Shown here: piece by piece, positions 48,462 to 56,747 of the stretch
Layout: the number at the start of each line of letters is the position of its first letter
Numbering within the stretch: position 1 is the stretch's first letter
DNA from: Actinomadura oligospora ATCC 43269
GTDB taxonomy: Bacteria > Actinomycetota > Actinomycetes > Streptosporangiales > Streptosporangiaceae
DNA: 64,000 nucleotides
Reading direction: 5' to 3'
Assembly (NCBI RefSeq): GCF_000518265.1
Contig: NZ_JADG01000012.1
Span: forward strand, 62,001 to 126,000
The notes under the pieces: model-generated
Seen by the model: the letters and a program-made list of their open reading frames with translations, nothing else
What the model was told of the DNA's origin: nothing
The model's database searches: none
Translations under genes and position numbers: made by a program

Positions 48462-49925
48462 TCAGTCGTGCCAGAGGCGGCGGAGGTGGTCGTTGGGGGC
48501 GGTGACGAGGGGGTTGTCGGGGTCGCCGAAGCGACGGGTCTGGCGGGTCACGGGGGTGTACTGGGGCCAGCCGGGGGCGCCGGTGGTGGCGTAGTCGACC
48601 CAGACCTTGTGCATGGTGTCGGCGAGGGGCTGGGGCGGGTTGGGACCGGCGAGGCCGTTCGGGGTGATGGACGCGAGAGTGTCGAAGACGAAGCCCAGCT
48701 CCAGGGCGTGGCAGGCGCCCAGGTTGTGGACGGGGCTGCGCCAGGCGAACTCGTACATCCACGTGCGGGCGCGGTGGGTCTCGGCGACGCGGGTGGCCGG
48801 GATGCGGAAGAGGGCCTCACTGATGACGGCCGCCAGCTGCTCGCCCGGGGTGGCGTGGAGGTCGCGGTGGGCGTCGAGGACGCGTCGCGGGACGCCCCAC
48901 GCGGACGCCACGGGCGTCAGGACCTCGTCGGTGATGAGGTCGGCCAAGCCGTTCGGCATGAGGAAGAAGCGGAACTCCTCGGAGTTGTAGCCGATGAGGA
49001 GGTCGGTGCCCGCGCCCGCGCCGTCCGCGATGGCCTCCTCGGGACGGCGGGTGAGCAGGTCGCCGTCCAGGACGGGGACGTGGGACATCGCGGTCCGGAC
49101 GGTCGAGGCGCCCCAGCGGCCGGCGTCGGGGAACATGGAGACCTCGGCGGCGACGGCCGCCTGCGCCGGGATGATCCGGGACGGCGCGATCTCCGCGAAG
49201 GACGCCGCGGTGGGCTCGGCGCCGAGGCGGGCGGCGACCTCCGCGATGACGAGCGCGGCGTCCTCGGGGGTCTGGGCGACGTTGCCCGCGCCGCTCTGCG
49301 CGACGGCCCGGCGGAAGAGGCCGAGGTCCAGGGAGAGCAGCGTCGTGACGCTCATGCCGCCCGCGGACTCGCCGAAGACCGTGATGTTGTCCGGGTCCCC
49401 GCCGAAGGCCGCGATGTTGTCGCGGACCCAGGTGAGGGCGAAGATCTGGTCGAGCAGGCCCCGGTTGGACGGCGCGTCCGGGAAGTGCGCGAAGCCCTCG
49501 ACGCCGAGGCGGTAGTTGAAGTTCACGCAGACGACGCCGTCGCGGGCGAAGTTCGCGCCCGAGTAGGTCGGGACGGCTCCGGAGCCGTTGCGGAACGCGC
49601 CGCCGTGGATCCAGACCATGACCGGCAGGCCGGAGCGTCCGGGGTCGGGCGTCCAGACGTTGAGGTTGAGGAAGTCCTCGCCCGGGACGACGGGCTCGGG
49701 CAGGAGGCGGTCGAACGGCCGGGGGTAGCCGGGCTTGGGGGCGGTCGGGCCGTACTCGACGGTGTCGCGGACGCCGTCCCAGGGCCGCGGCGGGCGCGGC
49801 TCGCGGAACCGGTTCCCGCCGACGGGCGGCGCGGCGTACGGAATGCCGAGGAAGACCGAGACGCCGTTCTCCAGGATCCTGCCTCGGACCTTGCCGTGGC
49901 GGGTCGCGACGATCGCCGACTCCAT
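48462..49925 (-). CDS. Type B carboxylesterase/lipase
   Basis: 487 residues, cytoplasmic by its lack of a signal. Oxyanion loop VMVWIHGGAFRNGSGA, nucleophile elbow VFGESAGGMSVTT with Ser187, acid LLIGYNSEEFRFF and a terminal His in GACHALELGFVF. This is the para-nitrobenzyl-esterase branch of the alpha/beta hydrolases, which hydrolyses carboxylic esters of broad specificity. The next gene upstream (tetR) is on the same strand; no operon is evident. Confidence 0.93.
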   Translation of the reverse strand: MESAIVATRHGKVRGRILENGVSVFLGIPYAAPPVGGNRFREPRPPRPWDGVRDTVEYGPTAPKPGYPRPFDRLLPEPVVPGEDFLNLNVWTPDPGRSGLPVMVWIHGGAFRNGSGAVPTYSGANFARDGVVCVNFNYRLGVEGFAHFPDAPSNRGLLDQIFALTWVRDNIAAFGGDPDNITVFGESAGGMSVTTLLSLDLGLFRRAVAQSGAGNVAQTPEDAALVIAEVAARLGAEPTAASFAEIAPSRIIPAQAAVAAEVSMFPDAGRWGASTVRTAMSHVPVLDGDLLTRRPEEAIADGAGAGTDLLIGYNSEEFRFFLMPNGLADLITDEVLTPVASAWGVPRRVLDAHRDLHATPGEQLAAVISEALFRIPATRVAETHRARTWMYEFAWRSPVHNLGACHALELGFVFDTLASITPNGLAGPNPPQPLADTMHKVWVDYATTGAPGWPQYTPVTRQTRRFGDPDNPLVTAPNDHLRRLWHD

Positions 49926-50010
49926 GCGCGCCTCCGGTTCTAGAACAAGATTCGGAGACTGCAGCCTAACCCGAGAGGCCCCGGAGGTCGCCGCACGGGC
50001 CGGAACGCGG

Positions 50011-50625
50011 CTAGCCCGGCAGGAGGCGGGTGAGGTGGACGCGGGCGAACGCGCGGATGTCGGCCTCGTCCTCGAGCGCGATGCCGCCGTCCGGCATCAG
50101 CAGCATCGACACCGCGACCCGCAGCATCACCTCGGACGCCGTGGCGATCTCGGACGGGTCGGCGGCGGGCAGGGCACGGCGCAGCCGGGCGGCGAGGATG
50201 TCGCGGGCGGCGAGCAGCACCGCGCCGCCGTTCATGCCGAGCTGCCGGACGAACACCTCCGGGTCGCTCTGCAGGACGCGGGTGATCAGCGGGTTCGCGC
50301 GGGCGGTGGCGAGGCCGACGACGAAGCCCTCGACGACGGCGTCCACGGCGTTCGGGCGGCTCTCGGTCGCACTCGAGATCGCGGTCAGGAAGCGGCGGAC
50401 CTCGCGCAGGTTGACGGCCTGGAGCAGCAGTTCCTTGTTGGTGAACCGGCGGTAGATGGTCGTCCGGGCGACCCCGGCGCGGCGCGCGACGTCCTCGACG
50501 CTGACCCGGCGCAGCCCGTAGGTGGTGAACTCGGCGAGCGCCGCGTCCAGGATGCGGGTGTCCAGGTCGTCGGGGGTGGGGGCGGCCTCCAGCAGCCCGG
50601 CCAGCGGGGACGCGTCCATCGTCAT
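50011..50625 (-). CDS. TetR-family transcriptional regulator
   Basis: 204 residues. The helix-turn-helix is ILDAALAEFTTYGLRRVSVE followed by ARRAGVARTTIYRRFTNKEL; the ligand-binding C-terminal domain is variable. The start is leaderless (TAGGGT 6 nt before the ATG). It is divergent from the MpaB-type oxygenase gene with 87 bp between starts, and probably regulates it and the downstream aldehyde dehydrogenase. Confidence 0.92.
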   Translation of the reverse strand: MTMDASPLAGLLEAAPTPDDLDTRILDAALAEFTTYGLRRVSVEDVARRAGVARTTIYRRFTNKELLLQAVNLREVRRFLTAISSATESRPNAVDAVVEGFVVGLATARANPLITRVLQSDPEVFVRQLGMNGGAVLLAARDILAARLRRALPAADPSEIATASEVMLRVAVSMLLMPDGGIALEDEADIRAFARVHLTRLLPG

Positions 50626-50631
50626 GACCGC

Positions 50632-50637
50632 ACCCTA
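50632..50637 (-). promoter_or_regulatory. -10 box TAGGGT for leaderless tetR
   Basis: TAGGGT on the minus strand, 6 nt before the ATG at 50625. Confidence 0.6.
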
Positions 50638-50663
50638 TGCTGGCCGCCGGGGTGGAACATAGT

Positions 50664-50669
50664 TACAAT
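50664..50669 (+). promoter_or_regulatory. -10 box TACAAT for the MpaB-type gene
   Basis: TACAAT in an unusually AT-rich patch (50655-50675), 44 bp before the ATG at 50713. It rules out ATG 50674 as start because the transcript would begin at about that base. Confidence 0.5.
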
Positions 50670-50712
50670 TCTGATGTCTTTGTCCCTCTGCGGCCCCTTC
50701 CGGCGGTGTCCC

Positions 50713-51558
50713 ATGACGGCCATGCCCGCTCCCCTCGGTCCGACCTCGCTGACCTGGGCCTACTTCGCCGACACCCGGTTGCTGCTGGTCGGGCCGCGCG
50801 CCGCCGTGCTGCAGAACATGCTCCCGGCGCTCGGCCAGGGCGTCCTCGACCACTCGGTGTTCTTCGACGAGACGTTCGCGCGGCTGAAGCGCTCGGCCGG
50901 GCCGATCCTGGACACGGTCTACGGCGGGACGGAGGCCGCCGCGTCCGGACGCCGGGTCCGCGACTTCCACCGCGACATCAAGGGCGTCCAGCCGGACGGC
51001 GCCCGCTACCACGCGCTCGATCCGGACACCTACTTCTGGGCGCACGCCACCTTCTTCGACCACCTTCTCTACGGCATCGAGACGTTCGTGCGGCCGCTCA
51101 CCACGGCCGACAAGCGGCGCCTCTACGCCGAGTCGAGGACCTGGTACCGGATGTACGGGGTCAGCGACCGGACCATGCCCGAGACCTGGGAGGACTTCGA
51201 GGCGTACTGGGAGCGGATGCTCGCCGGGGTCCTCGTCGCCCACAAGACCGCCCGGTACGGCGTCGGATACGTGACCAAGGGCCTGCCCGCGCCCCCGAAG
51301 GTGCCGAAGGCGCTCTGGCGGGCCGTGTCGCCGCCGCTCAACGCCGTCGCGCGGTTCGTCACGGTCGGCGGCTGCCATCCGCGCATGCGCGAACTGCTCG
51401 ACCTTCCGTGGAGCGAGGCGGACGAACGCCGGTACCGGCGGTTCGCGGCACTCGTCCGGCGATTCGGAGTGATTTGGCCGGTTCTGCCGGAAGTCGTCCG
51501 GTACCTTCCACAAGCCAGGCGCGCCTTCGCCCGCGACGGCCGTCCGCGCGTCCGCTGA
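50713..51558 (+). CDS. Oxygenase MpaB family protein (DUF2236)
   Basis: 281 residues from ATG 50713 (ATG 50722 possible). LTWAYFADTRLLLVGPRAAV, then HSVFFDETFARLKRSAGPIL, DPDTYFWAHATFFDHLLYGI and RTWYRMYGVSDRTMPETWED are the landmarks of DUF2236. The fungal member MpaB oxidatively cleaves a terpenoid chain, and the bacterial rubber oxygenase Lcp is heme-dependent; the histidine in FWAHATFFDHL lies in the conserved region. It could oxidise a terpenoid or fatty chain, with the following aldehyde dehydrogenase acting on the product. Confidence 0.88.
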   Translation: MTAMPAPLGPTSLTWAYFADTRLLLVGPRAAVLQNMLPALGQGVLDHSVFFDETFARLKRSAGPILDTVYGGTEAAASGRRVRDFHRDIKGVQPDGARYHALDPDTYFWAHATFFDHLLYGIETFVRPLTTADKRRLYAESRTWYRMYGVSDRTMPETWEDFEAYWERMLAGVLVAHKTARYGVGYVTKGLPAPPKVPKALWRAVSPPLNAVARFVTVGGCHPRMRELLDLPWSEADERRYRRFAALVRRFGVIWPVLPEVVRYLPQARRAFARDGRPRVR

Positions 51559-51588
51559 CCGCCTGTCCGCGGGCGTCCCGCCGGGAGG

Positions 51589-51607
51589 CTTTCCGCTGAG
51601 CGGAAAG
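51589..51607 (+). terminator. Hairpin between mpaB-like and aldehyde dehydrogenase genes
   Basis: CTTTCCGC (51589-51596), TGA loop, GCGGAAAG (51600-51607). A perfect 8-bp stem 30 bp after the stop; it may attenuate read-through to the dehydrogenase gene. Confidence 0.45.
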
Positions 51608-51687
51608 GCACGGCGCGCGGACGGCCGTCCAGGGCGGACACTGCGCGGAAGACCCGTCGCGACGGCGCGGCCCCCTAAGGAGTCACC

Positions 51688-53148
51688 ATGCCCATCACCC
51701 GTGAGCTGCTGATCGGCGGCAAGGACCTGCCGGCCCGCTCGGGGCGGACGACCGACGACGTCTCCCCCTACACCGGCGAGGTGTACGCGACCGTCGCGGC
51801 GGCCGGGCCGGAGGACGTCACGGCGGCCGTGGACGCGGCGGACGCGGCGTTCGAGGAGTGGGCGGCGCTGTCCCCGTTCGCCCGCCGCGCGATCTTCCTC
51901 CGCGCCGCGGACCTGCTGGACGGGCGCGCGGCCGAGGTCATCGCGCTGATGGCGGCCGAGGTCGGCGGGACGGCGCCGTGGGCCGGGTTCAACGTGATGC
52001 TCGCCTCGAACATCCTGCGCGAGGCCGCGGCCGCGATCACCGCGCCGCGCGGGGACGTGCTGGCCGCGCAGCAGGAGGGTGTGCTCGGCCTCGCGATCCG
52101 CGAGCCGGTCGGCGTGGTCGCCGCGTTCTCCCCGTGGAACGCGCCGATCATCCTGGGCGTCCGGTCGGTCGCGGCGGCGCTCGCCGCCGGGAACACCGTC
52201 GTGATGAAGCCCAGCGAGGACGCCCCGGTCGCCTGCGGCCTGCTCGTCGCGGACGTGCTGCGCGAGGCGGGCCTCCCGGACGGCGTGCTGAACGTCATCA
52301 CCAACGACCCCGCGGACGCCGCCGAGATCGCCGAGACCCTGATCGCGGACCCGCGCGTCCGGGCGGTGAACTTCACCGGCTCCACCGGCGTCGGCCGGAT
52401 CATCGGCACGCACGCGGCCCGGCACCTCAAGCCCGCGCTGCTGGAGCTGGGCGGCAAGAACGCGATCATCGTCCTCGACGACGCGGACCTGGACTACGCC
52501 GTCGACGCCGCGACCTTCGGCGTGTTCATGAACGCGGGCCAGATCTGCATGTCCGGCGACCGGGTCCTGGTGCACGAGTCGCTGGCCGCCGAGTTCACCG
52601 AGCGGTTCGCCGCCAAGGTCGCGGCGCTGCCGTCCGGGGACCCGTCGGTGCCGTCCACGGTGATCGGGCCGCTGGTCACGCGAACCGCCGCCGAGCGCGT
52701 CGCGGCGCTGGTGAAGGACGCCGTGGACCGGGGCGCGACGGTCGTCACCGGCGGGGGCGCGCCCGACGGGGCCGTCCACCCGGCGACCGTCCTCACCGGC
52801 CTGCCGGAGGACGCCGAGCTCTACCACGGCGAGGCGTTCGGCCCGGTGTGCGTGATCGACACGTTCGCCACCGACGACGAGGCCGTCGCGAAGGCCAACG
52901 ACACCGAGCACGGCCTGACCGCCGGGATCATCACCGAGAACGGCACCCGCGGGCTGCGCGTCGCGCGCCGGCTGAAGACCGGGATCGTGCACGTCAACGA
53001 CCAGTCGGTGGGCGACGAGCCGCAGGCGCCGTTCGGCGGGTTCGGCGCGTCCGGCCACGGGCGCTTCGGCGGCCGTTGGGGCCTGGAGGCGTTCTCGAAC
53101 ACCCGCTGGGTGACCGTCGCCACCGAGCAGGCGCACTACCCGTTCTGA
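51688..53148 (+). CDS. Aldehyde dehydrogenase (benzaldehyde/vanillin dehydrogenase-like)
   Basis: 486 residues, AAGGAG 6 nt before the ATG. NAD-binding GSTGVGRIIG; general base Glu253 in LELGGKNAI; nucleophile Cys287 in NAGQICMSGDR; C-terminal APFGGFGASGHGRFGG. The last motif and IVHVNDQSVGDEPQAPFGG resemble aryl-aldehyde dehydrogenases. It oxidises an aldehyde to the acid with NAD(P)+. The P450 and SDR next door suggest a pathway from alkyl group or alcohol to acid, but the substrate is not readable. Confidence 0.92.
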   Translation: MPITRELLIGGKDLPARSGRTTDDVSPYTGEVYATVAAAGPEDVTAAVDAADAAFEEWAALSPFARRAIFLRAADLLDGRAAEVIALMAAEVGGTAPWAGFNVMLASNILREAAAAITAPRGDVLAAQQEGVLGLAIREPVGVVAAFSPWNAPIILGVRSVAAALAAGNTVVMKPSEDAPVACGLLVADVLREAGLPDGVLNVITNDPADAAEIAETLIADPRVRAVNFTGSTGVGRIIGTHAARHLKPALLELGGKNAIIVLDDADLDYAVDAATFGVFMNAGQICMSGDRVLVHESLAAEFTERFAAKVAALPSGDPSVPSTVIGPLVTRTAAERVAALVKDAVDRGATVVTGGGAPDGAVHPATVLTGLPEDAELYHGEAFGPVCVIDTFATDDEAVAKANDTEHGLTAGIITENGTRGLRVARRLKTGIVHVNDQSVGDEPQAPFGGFGASGHGRFGGRWGLEAFSNTRWVTVATEQAHYPF

Positions 53149-53164
53149 TCCGCCGGCCCAGCGA

Positions 53165-53188
53165 TCCCGGGGCCCTGAGGCCCCGGGA
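53165..53188. terminator. Bidirectional terminator, 10-bp perfect stem
   Basis: TCCCGGGGCC (53165-53174), CTGA loop, GGCCCCGGGA (53179-53188), in the 46-bp gap between convergent aldehyde dehydrogenase and SDR genes. Confidence 0.75.
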
Positions 53189-53194
53189 CCGCGG

Positions 53195-53998
53195 CTAGCT
53201 TCGGATGCGGTCGTCGTAGGCCTTGCGGGCCTCGTGGTCCCAGTTCAGGAACACCTTGTCGAGGCGGTACGTCCTCATGACGGCCTCCCGGACGCGTTCC
53301 GGGAACAGCTGCCCGAGCCTCGTCGGGAAGGCGAGGTTCGCCGGGACGACGACCTGCGCGCGCGGACGGCCGATGGCCGCGACGACGGCGTCCGCGATGT
53401 CCTCGGGCTCGCAGTTCTTCTGCCCGCGCGGCGACGACGTCCCGGCGATGAGCTCGGTGTTGGTGAAGGACGGCAGGACGGCGGTCACGTGGACGCCGCT
53501 TCCCAGCACCTCCAGCCGCGTGGCCTCGGTGAACGCGACGACGGCGGCCTTGCTCGCGTTGTAGAGCGCGAGGCCGGGCGTCGGGAGCAGGCCCGCGAGC
53601 GAGGCGATGTTCACGACGTGGCCGCGTCCGCGCGGCAGCATCCGCTCGAGGGCGAGCTTGGTGCCGAGCATGACGCCGTGCACGTTGATGTCCACGCAGC
53701 GGCGCGCGTCCGCGTCGGACTCCTCGGTCACCGGCCCGATCGGCATGATCCCGGCGTTGTTGACGAGGACGTCGACGGGCCCGTGCGCGACCTCGGCCTC
53801 CGCGAGGAACGTCTCGAACGACTCGCGCGACGTGACGTCCACCGGGAGCGCCGTGACGCCCAGCCCCTTCCCTGCGGCCTTCACGGCGGATTCGTCGATG
53901 TCGCCGATGACGACCGTCCCGCCCCTGGCCTTGCACGCGCGCGCGGTGGCGAAGCCGATGCCGCGCGCCGCACCGGTGATGACGACGACCTTGCTCAT
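53195..53998 (-). CDS. Short-chain dehydrogenase/reductase
   Basis: 267 residues from the ATG at 53998 with GGAGGG 6 nt upstream. Classical SDR: cofactor motif TGAARGIGFATARA, VNNAGIMPIG, catalytic Ser in NIASLAG, Tyr and Lys in LYNASKAAV. The C-terminal ~60 residues (FPTRLGQLFPERVREAVMRT) resemble SDRs of steroid or terpenoid metabolism in actinobacteria. It lies 16 bp after the P450 gene and is probably co-transcribed with it; it would oxidise the alcohol made by the P450. Confidence 0.92.
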   Translation of the reverse strand: MSKVVVITGAARGIGFATARACKARGGTVVIGDIDESAVKAAGKGLGVTALPVDVTSRESFETFLAEAEVAHGPVDVLVNNAGIMPIGPVTEESDADARRCVDINVHGVMLGTKLALERMLPRGRGHVVNIASLAGLLPTPGLALYNASKAAVVAFTEATRLEVLGSGVHVTAVLPSFTNTELIAGTSSPRGQKNCEPEDIADAVVAAIGRPRAQVVVPANLAFPTRLGQLFPERVREAVMRTYRLDKVFLNWDHEARKAYDDRIRS

Positions 53999-54014
53999 GG
54001 CATGCCCTCCAAGC

Positions 54015-55367
54015 TCATGGCAGACGCTCCAGGTGGACGGGGAGGCCGTCCTTCGGGGACGGCAGGGACGTGGTGTCGAGCGGCCAGGTGTAGCGTCCGG
54101 GCACGCTCCACCGGTACCGCAGCAGCCACTGGTGCATGACGCTCTTGACCTGCATCCCGGCGAAGTGCAGGCCGATGCACTTGTGCGCGCCGCCACCGAA
54201 CGGCGACCAGGCGTACCTGTGCGACCTGTCCTCGCGGCGGTCCGGCGCGAACCGGCCGGGGTCGAACTCGTCCGGGTCCGCCCAGACGCTCGCCATGCGG
54301 TGGTTGGTGAGCTGCGGGACGACCACGGTGGTGCCCGCCGGGATGTGGAAACCGAGCACCTCGGTGTCCCGGACGGCCTTGCGCGGCAGCGCGGGCACGG
54401 GCGACACCAGGCGCAGCGACTCCTTCATGACCGCGTCGATGCCGGTCATGGCGTCCAGGTCGTCCGGGGTGAGGACGGGCCTGCCGAGCGCGAGCGACTC
54501 GTCCCTCAGCCGCTCCTGCCACTCGGGGTACTTGGCCAGGTAGTACGCCATGGTGGTGAGCGTGATGGTGGTGGTGTCGTGCGCCGCCATCAGCGCGAAG
54601 ATCATGTGGTTGACGACGTCCTCGTCGGTGAACCGGTGGCCGTCGTCGGTCTCGGCGGCGCACAGCGCGGCGAACAGGTCGTCGCCGCCGTCCCGGCGCT
54701 TGGCGGGCAGGTGCGTCCGGAAGAACTCCTCCAGCACCCTGCGCGCCTGAAGGCCCTTGTGCCAGCGCAGGCCGGGCACCGGGAAGCGGACGTAGGCCGT
54801 CCCGGCGCGGACGGCGTCGATGAACGCGCCGTTGATCCGGTCGGCCTCCGCGCGGTCGAGGTCGATGCCCATGAACACGTCGGTCGCGAGGTCGAGGGTG
54901 AGCTGCTTGACGTGGTCGTAGACCTTGAAGCCGCGGCCGGGGACCCACGCGTCCAGGCCCTTGCCGATGCTCGGCGCCATCGTCTCCTGGTAGGTCCGGA
55001 GCCGCTGCCGGGTGAACGCCTGCTGCATGATGCGCCGGTGGTGCAGGTGCTCCTCGAAGTCGAGCAGCATGATCCCACGGGTGAAGAACGGCCCGATGAA
55101 GAAGCTCCAGGCCGGGCCGTTCGCGAACGCCTTGTCCCGGTTGACCAGCACGGCCTCGGCGGCCTCCGGCCCCTGGACGGTCACCGTCCGCTGGCCGAGC
55201 AGCCAGCTCCAGCTGACCGGGCCGAACCGCTCGTACCGGTCCCGCGACAGTTCGACCGGACGCCGCATCGCCTGCAGCGTGCTGCCGACCAGGGGGATCC
55301 CCGGCGTCCCGACGACGGGCTTGAGGTCGCTGCCCGCGGGCGGGGCGGCGAGGACGCGCGTGGCCAT
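54015..55367 (-). CDS. Cytochrome P450
   Basis: 450 residues from ATG 55367 with GGGAGG 6 nt upstream. Oxygen-binding I-helix FALMAAHDTTTITL, K-helix KESLRLVSP, heme loop FGGGAHKCIGLHFAG with Cys397. No membrane anchor. The AHDTT and FGGGAHKCIG patterns place it with the CYP51/CYP120-like class that oxidises sterols, retinoids or other terpenoids; no ferredoxin gene is adjacent. An inverted repeat at 55435-55472 lies upstream. Confidence 0.93.
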   Translation of the reverse strand: MATRVLAAPPAGSDLKPVVGTPGIPLVGSTLQAMRRPVELSRDRYERFGPVSWSWLLGQRTVTVQGPEAAEAVLVNRDKAFANGPAWSFFIGPFFTRGIMLLDFEEHLHHRRIMQQAFTRQRLRTYQETMAPSIGKGLDAWVPGRGFKVYDHVKQLTLDLATDVFMGIDLDRAEADRINGAFIDAVRAGTAYVRFPVPGLRWHKGLQARRVLEEFFRTHLPAKRRDGGDDLFAALCAAETDDGHRFTDEDVVNHMIFALMAAHDTTTITLTTMAYYLAKYPEWQERLRDESLALGRPVLTPDDLDAMTGIDAVMKESLRLVSPVPALPRKAVRDTEVLGFHIPAGTTVVVPQLTNHRMASVWADPDEFDPGRFAPDRREDRSHRYAWSPFGGGAHKCIGLHFAGMQVKSVMHQWLLRYRWSVPGRYTWPLDTTSLPSPKDGLPVHLERLP

Positions 55368-55434
55368 GCGGTACCTCCCGCGCACGGGACGGGCCGCCCG
55401 CTCGCGGCTGCCCGCGGGGCCGATCAGTCCGGTG

Positions 55435-55472
55435 CGCTACAAAAGTGCTGAATTTGTTCCTCTGTTGTAGCG
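55435..55472. promoter_or_regulatory. Long inverted repeat upstream of P450-SDR operon
   Basis: CGCTACAA (55435-55442) and TTGTAGCG (55465-55472) are perfect 8-bp arms around 22 bp of AT-rich sequence. The near arm is 68 bp before the P450 ATG. Likely operator of a repressor; the TetR encoded 5 kb away is a candidate. Confidence 0.55.
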
Positions 55473-55636
55473 TGCCGCTTCCCCGCGTGTCCATAGGCTC
55501 GACGCTCCGTGTGCCCGGGGGCGGCGCGCGGCTCTGGACGGCCCGCTCCGCGTCCAGCGTCGCCCAAGGGAGATGGGCTGGTAAAGGTTGAGTTCGGCAC
55601 CGGGTGTCGCCGGACGCGGACGACGCGCGTCCGACC

Positions 55637-55642
55637 TAACGT
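55637..55642 (+). promoter_or_regulatory. -10 box TAACGT for leaderless L,D-transpeptidase gene
   Basis: TAACGT ends 7 nt before the ATG at 55650. Confidence 0.5.
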
Positions 55643-55649
55643 CCGGGCC

Positions 55650-56600
55650 ATGCTCGCCGGTCTCGCGCTCGCCGCCACCTCCGTCTTCGCCGTCCCGTCC
55701 GTGCCCGCGCTCGCGCCCGTCCCGGCGACACCCGCCGAAGCCGTGCCCGGGACGACCGCTGCGGCCGTCCCGGCGGACCCGTACCCGGGCGATTTCGACG
55801 TATCCCCCTTCTCCTACCCCGTGTCACCGCCAGGGCCGGGGAGCACGTCGACGGGGGACGCCTCGTCCACCCCGCCGAGAAACCCGGCCGCTCACCCTCC
55901 GAGGGATGTGAGGCCGTCCGAGTCCGCGGCACCGTCCGAGTCCGCGGCGCCGCCCGAGTCCGCGGCACCGTCCGAGTCCGCGGCACCGCCCGCCGCCAAG
56001 CCCGTGAGGCCGGTGAAGCGGCGTCCGGCCGTCGACCTTCGTGCCGTCCAGCGACGCCTTGAGGCGCTGCACTACGTCCCCGGACCGGCGAACGGCGCGT
56101 ACACCGAGTTCACCAAGAACGCGATCTGGGCGTTCCAGAAGGTGAACGGCATGGCCCCCAACGGACGCCTGAGCCACCGCTTCATGCGCGCGCTCGCCCA
56201 CCCGAAGCGGCCGCGGCGGCTGACCGCCGACCGGTCCCGCAGCCACGTGGACATCGACCTCCGGCACCAGGTCCTCACCGTGTACAAGGGCGGGAGGATC
56301 CGGATGATCTCGCACATCTCCACCGGCTCCGGACGCCACTACTGCGAGAAGGGACACTGCGGCATCGCGCGCACGCCCGCGGGCGACTTCCGCGTGACGC
56401 GCCGGATCTCCGGCTGGCACAAGTCCCCGCTCGGCTACATGTACCGGCCGCTGTTCTTCCACGAGGGCTACGCGATGCACGGCTCGATGGAGGTGCCGAA
56501 CCGGCGGGCGTCGCACGGCTGCGTCCGCCTGCCGATGCTCGCGGGCGACATGCTCCCCGAGATGGTGAGGAACGGCGAGCGCGTCCACGTCCACCACTGA
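55650..56600 (+). CDS. Secreted L,D-transpeptidase with peptidoglycan-binding domain
   Basis: 316 residues. Signal sequence (LAGLALAATSVFAVPSVPAL), a long Pro/Ser/Ala linker with four repeats of PSESAA(P), a PG_binding_1 domain (about 130-185, VDLRAVQRRLEALHYVPGPA) and a YkuD catalytic domain (about 200-316). The active-site motif is MHGSMEVPNRRASHGCVRLP with nucleophile Cys291. It should form 3-3 crosslinks in peptidoglycan outside the membrane. The ATG at 55650 is chosen for the leaderless -10 box; the frame is open upstream. Confidence 0.9.
   Translation: MLAGLALAATSVFAVPSVPALAPVPATPAEAVPGTTAAAVPADPYPGDFDVSPFSYPVSPPGPGSTSTGDASSTPPRNPAAHPPRDVRPSESAAPSESAAPPESAAPSESAAPPAAKPVRPVKRRPAVDLRAVQRRLEALHYVPGPANGAYTEFTKNAIWAFQKVNGMAPNGRLSHRFMRALAHPKRPRRLTADRSRSHVDIDLRHQVLTVYKGGRIRMISHISTGSGRHYCEKGHCGIARTPAGDFRVTRRISGWHKSPLGYMYRPLFFHEGYAMHGSMEVPNRRASHGCVRLPMLAGDMLPEMVRNGERVHVHH
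55914..55985 (+). repeat. Four tandem 18-bp repeats coding PSESAA/PPESAA
   Basis: Units at 55914, 55932, 55950 and 55968, consensus CCGTCCGAGTCCGCGGCA, with one or two changes. They encode the linker of the L,D-transpeptidase and keep frame, so copy number can change without breaking the gene. Confidence 0.85.
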
Positions 56601-56747
56601 CACCCGCCAACCAACGACCGCTAACACCCGCTGACCAGCGCTGACGCGACGGCCTGCCGACCAGCGCTGGCGCAGCAGGCTACCCACCGTCGCAGCGCGC
56701 AGCAGCTTGCTTGACCGTCGCTGGCGCGGCGGCCTGCCGACGCCGTG
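56601..56747. repeat. Degenerate repeats between convergent genes
   Basis: The words GACCAGCGCTGACGC, GACCAGCGCTGGCGC and GACCGTCGCTGGCGC, each followed by a variant of GCGGCCTGCC, recur at intervals of about 28-50 bp. No coding signal. Confidence 0.5.

Noticed and set aside
50650..50680. TetR operator in the tetR/mpaB gap
   Set aside because: Only 4-bp arms (ACAT...ATGT) around a non-symmetrical core; too weak to claim as an operator, although regulation from this gap is likely.
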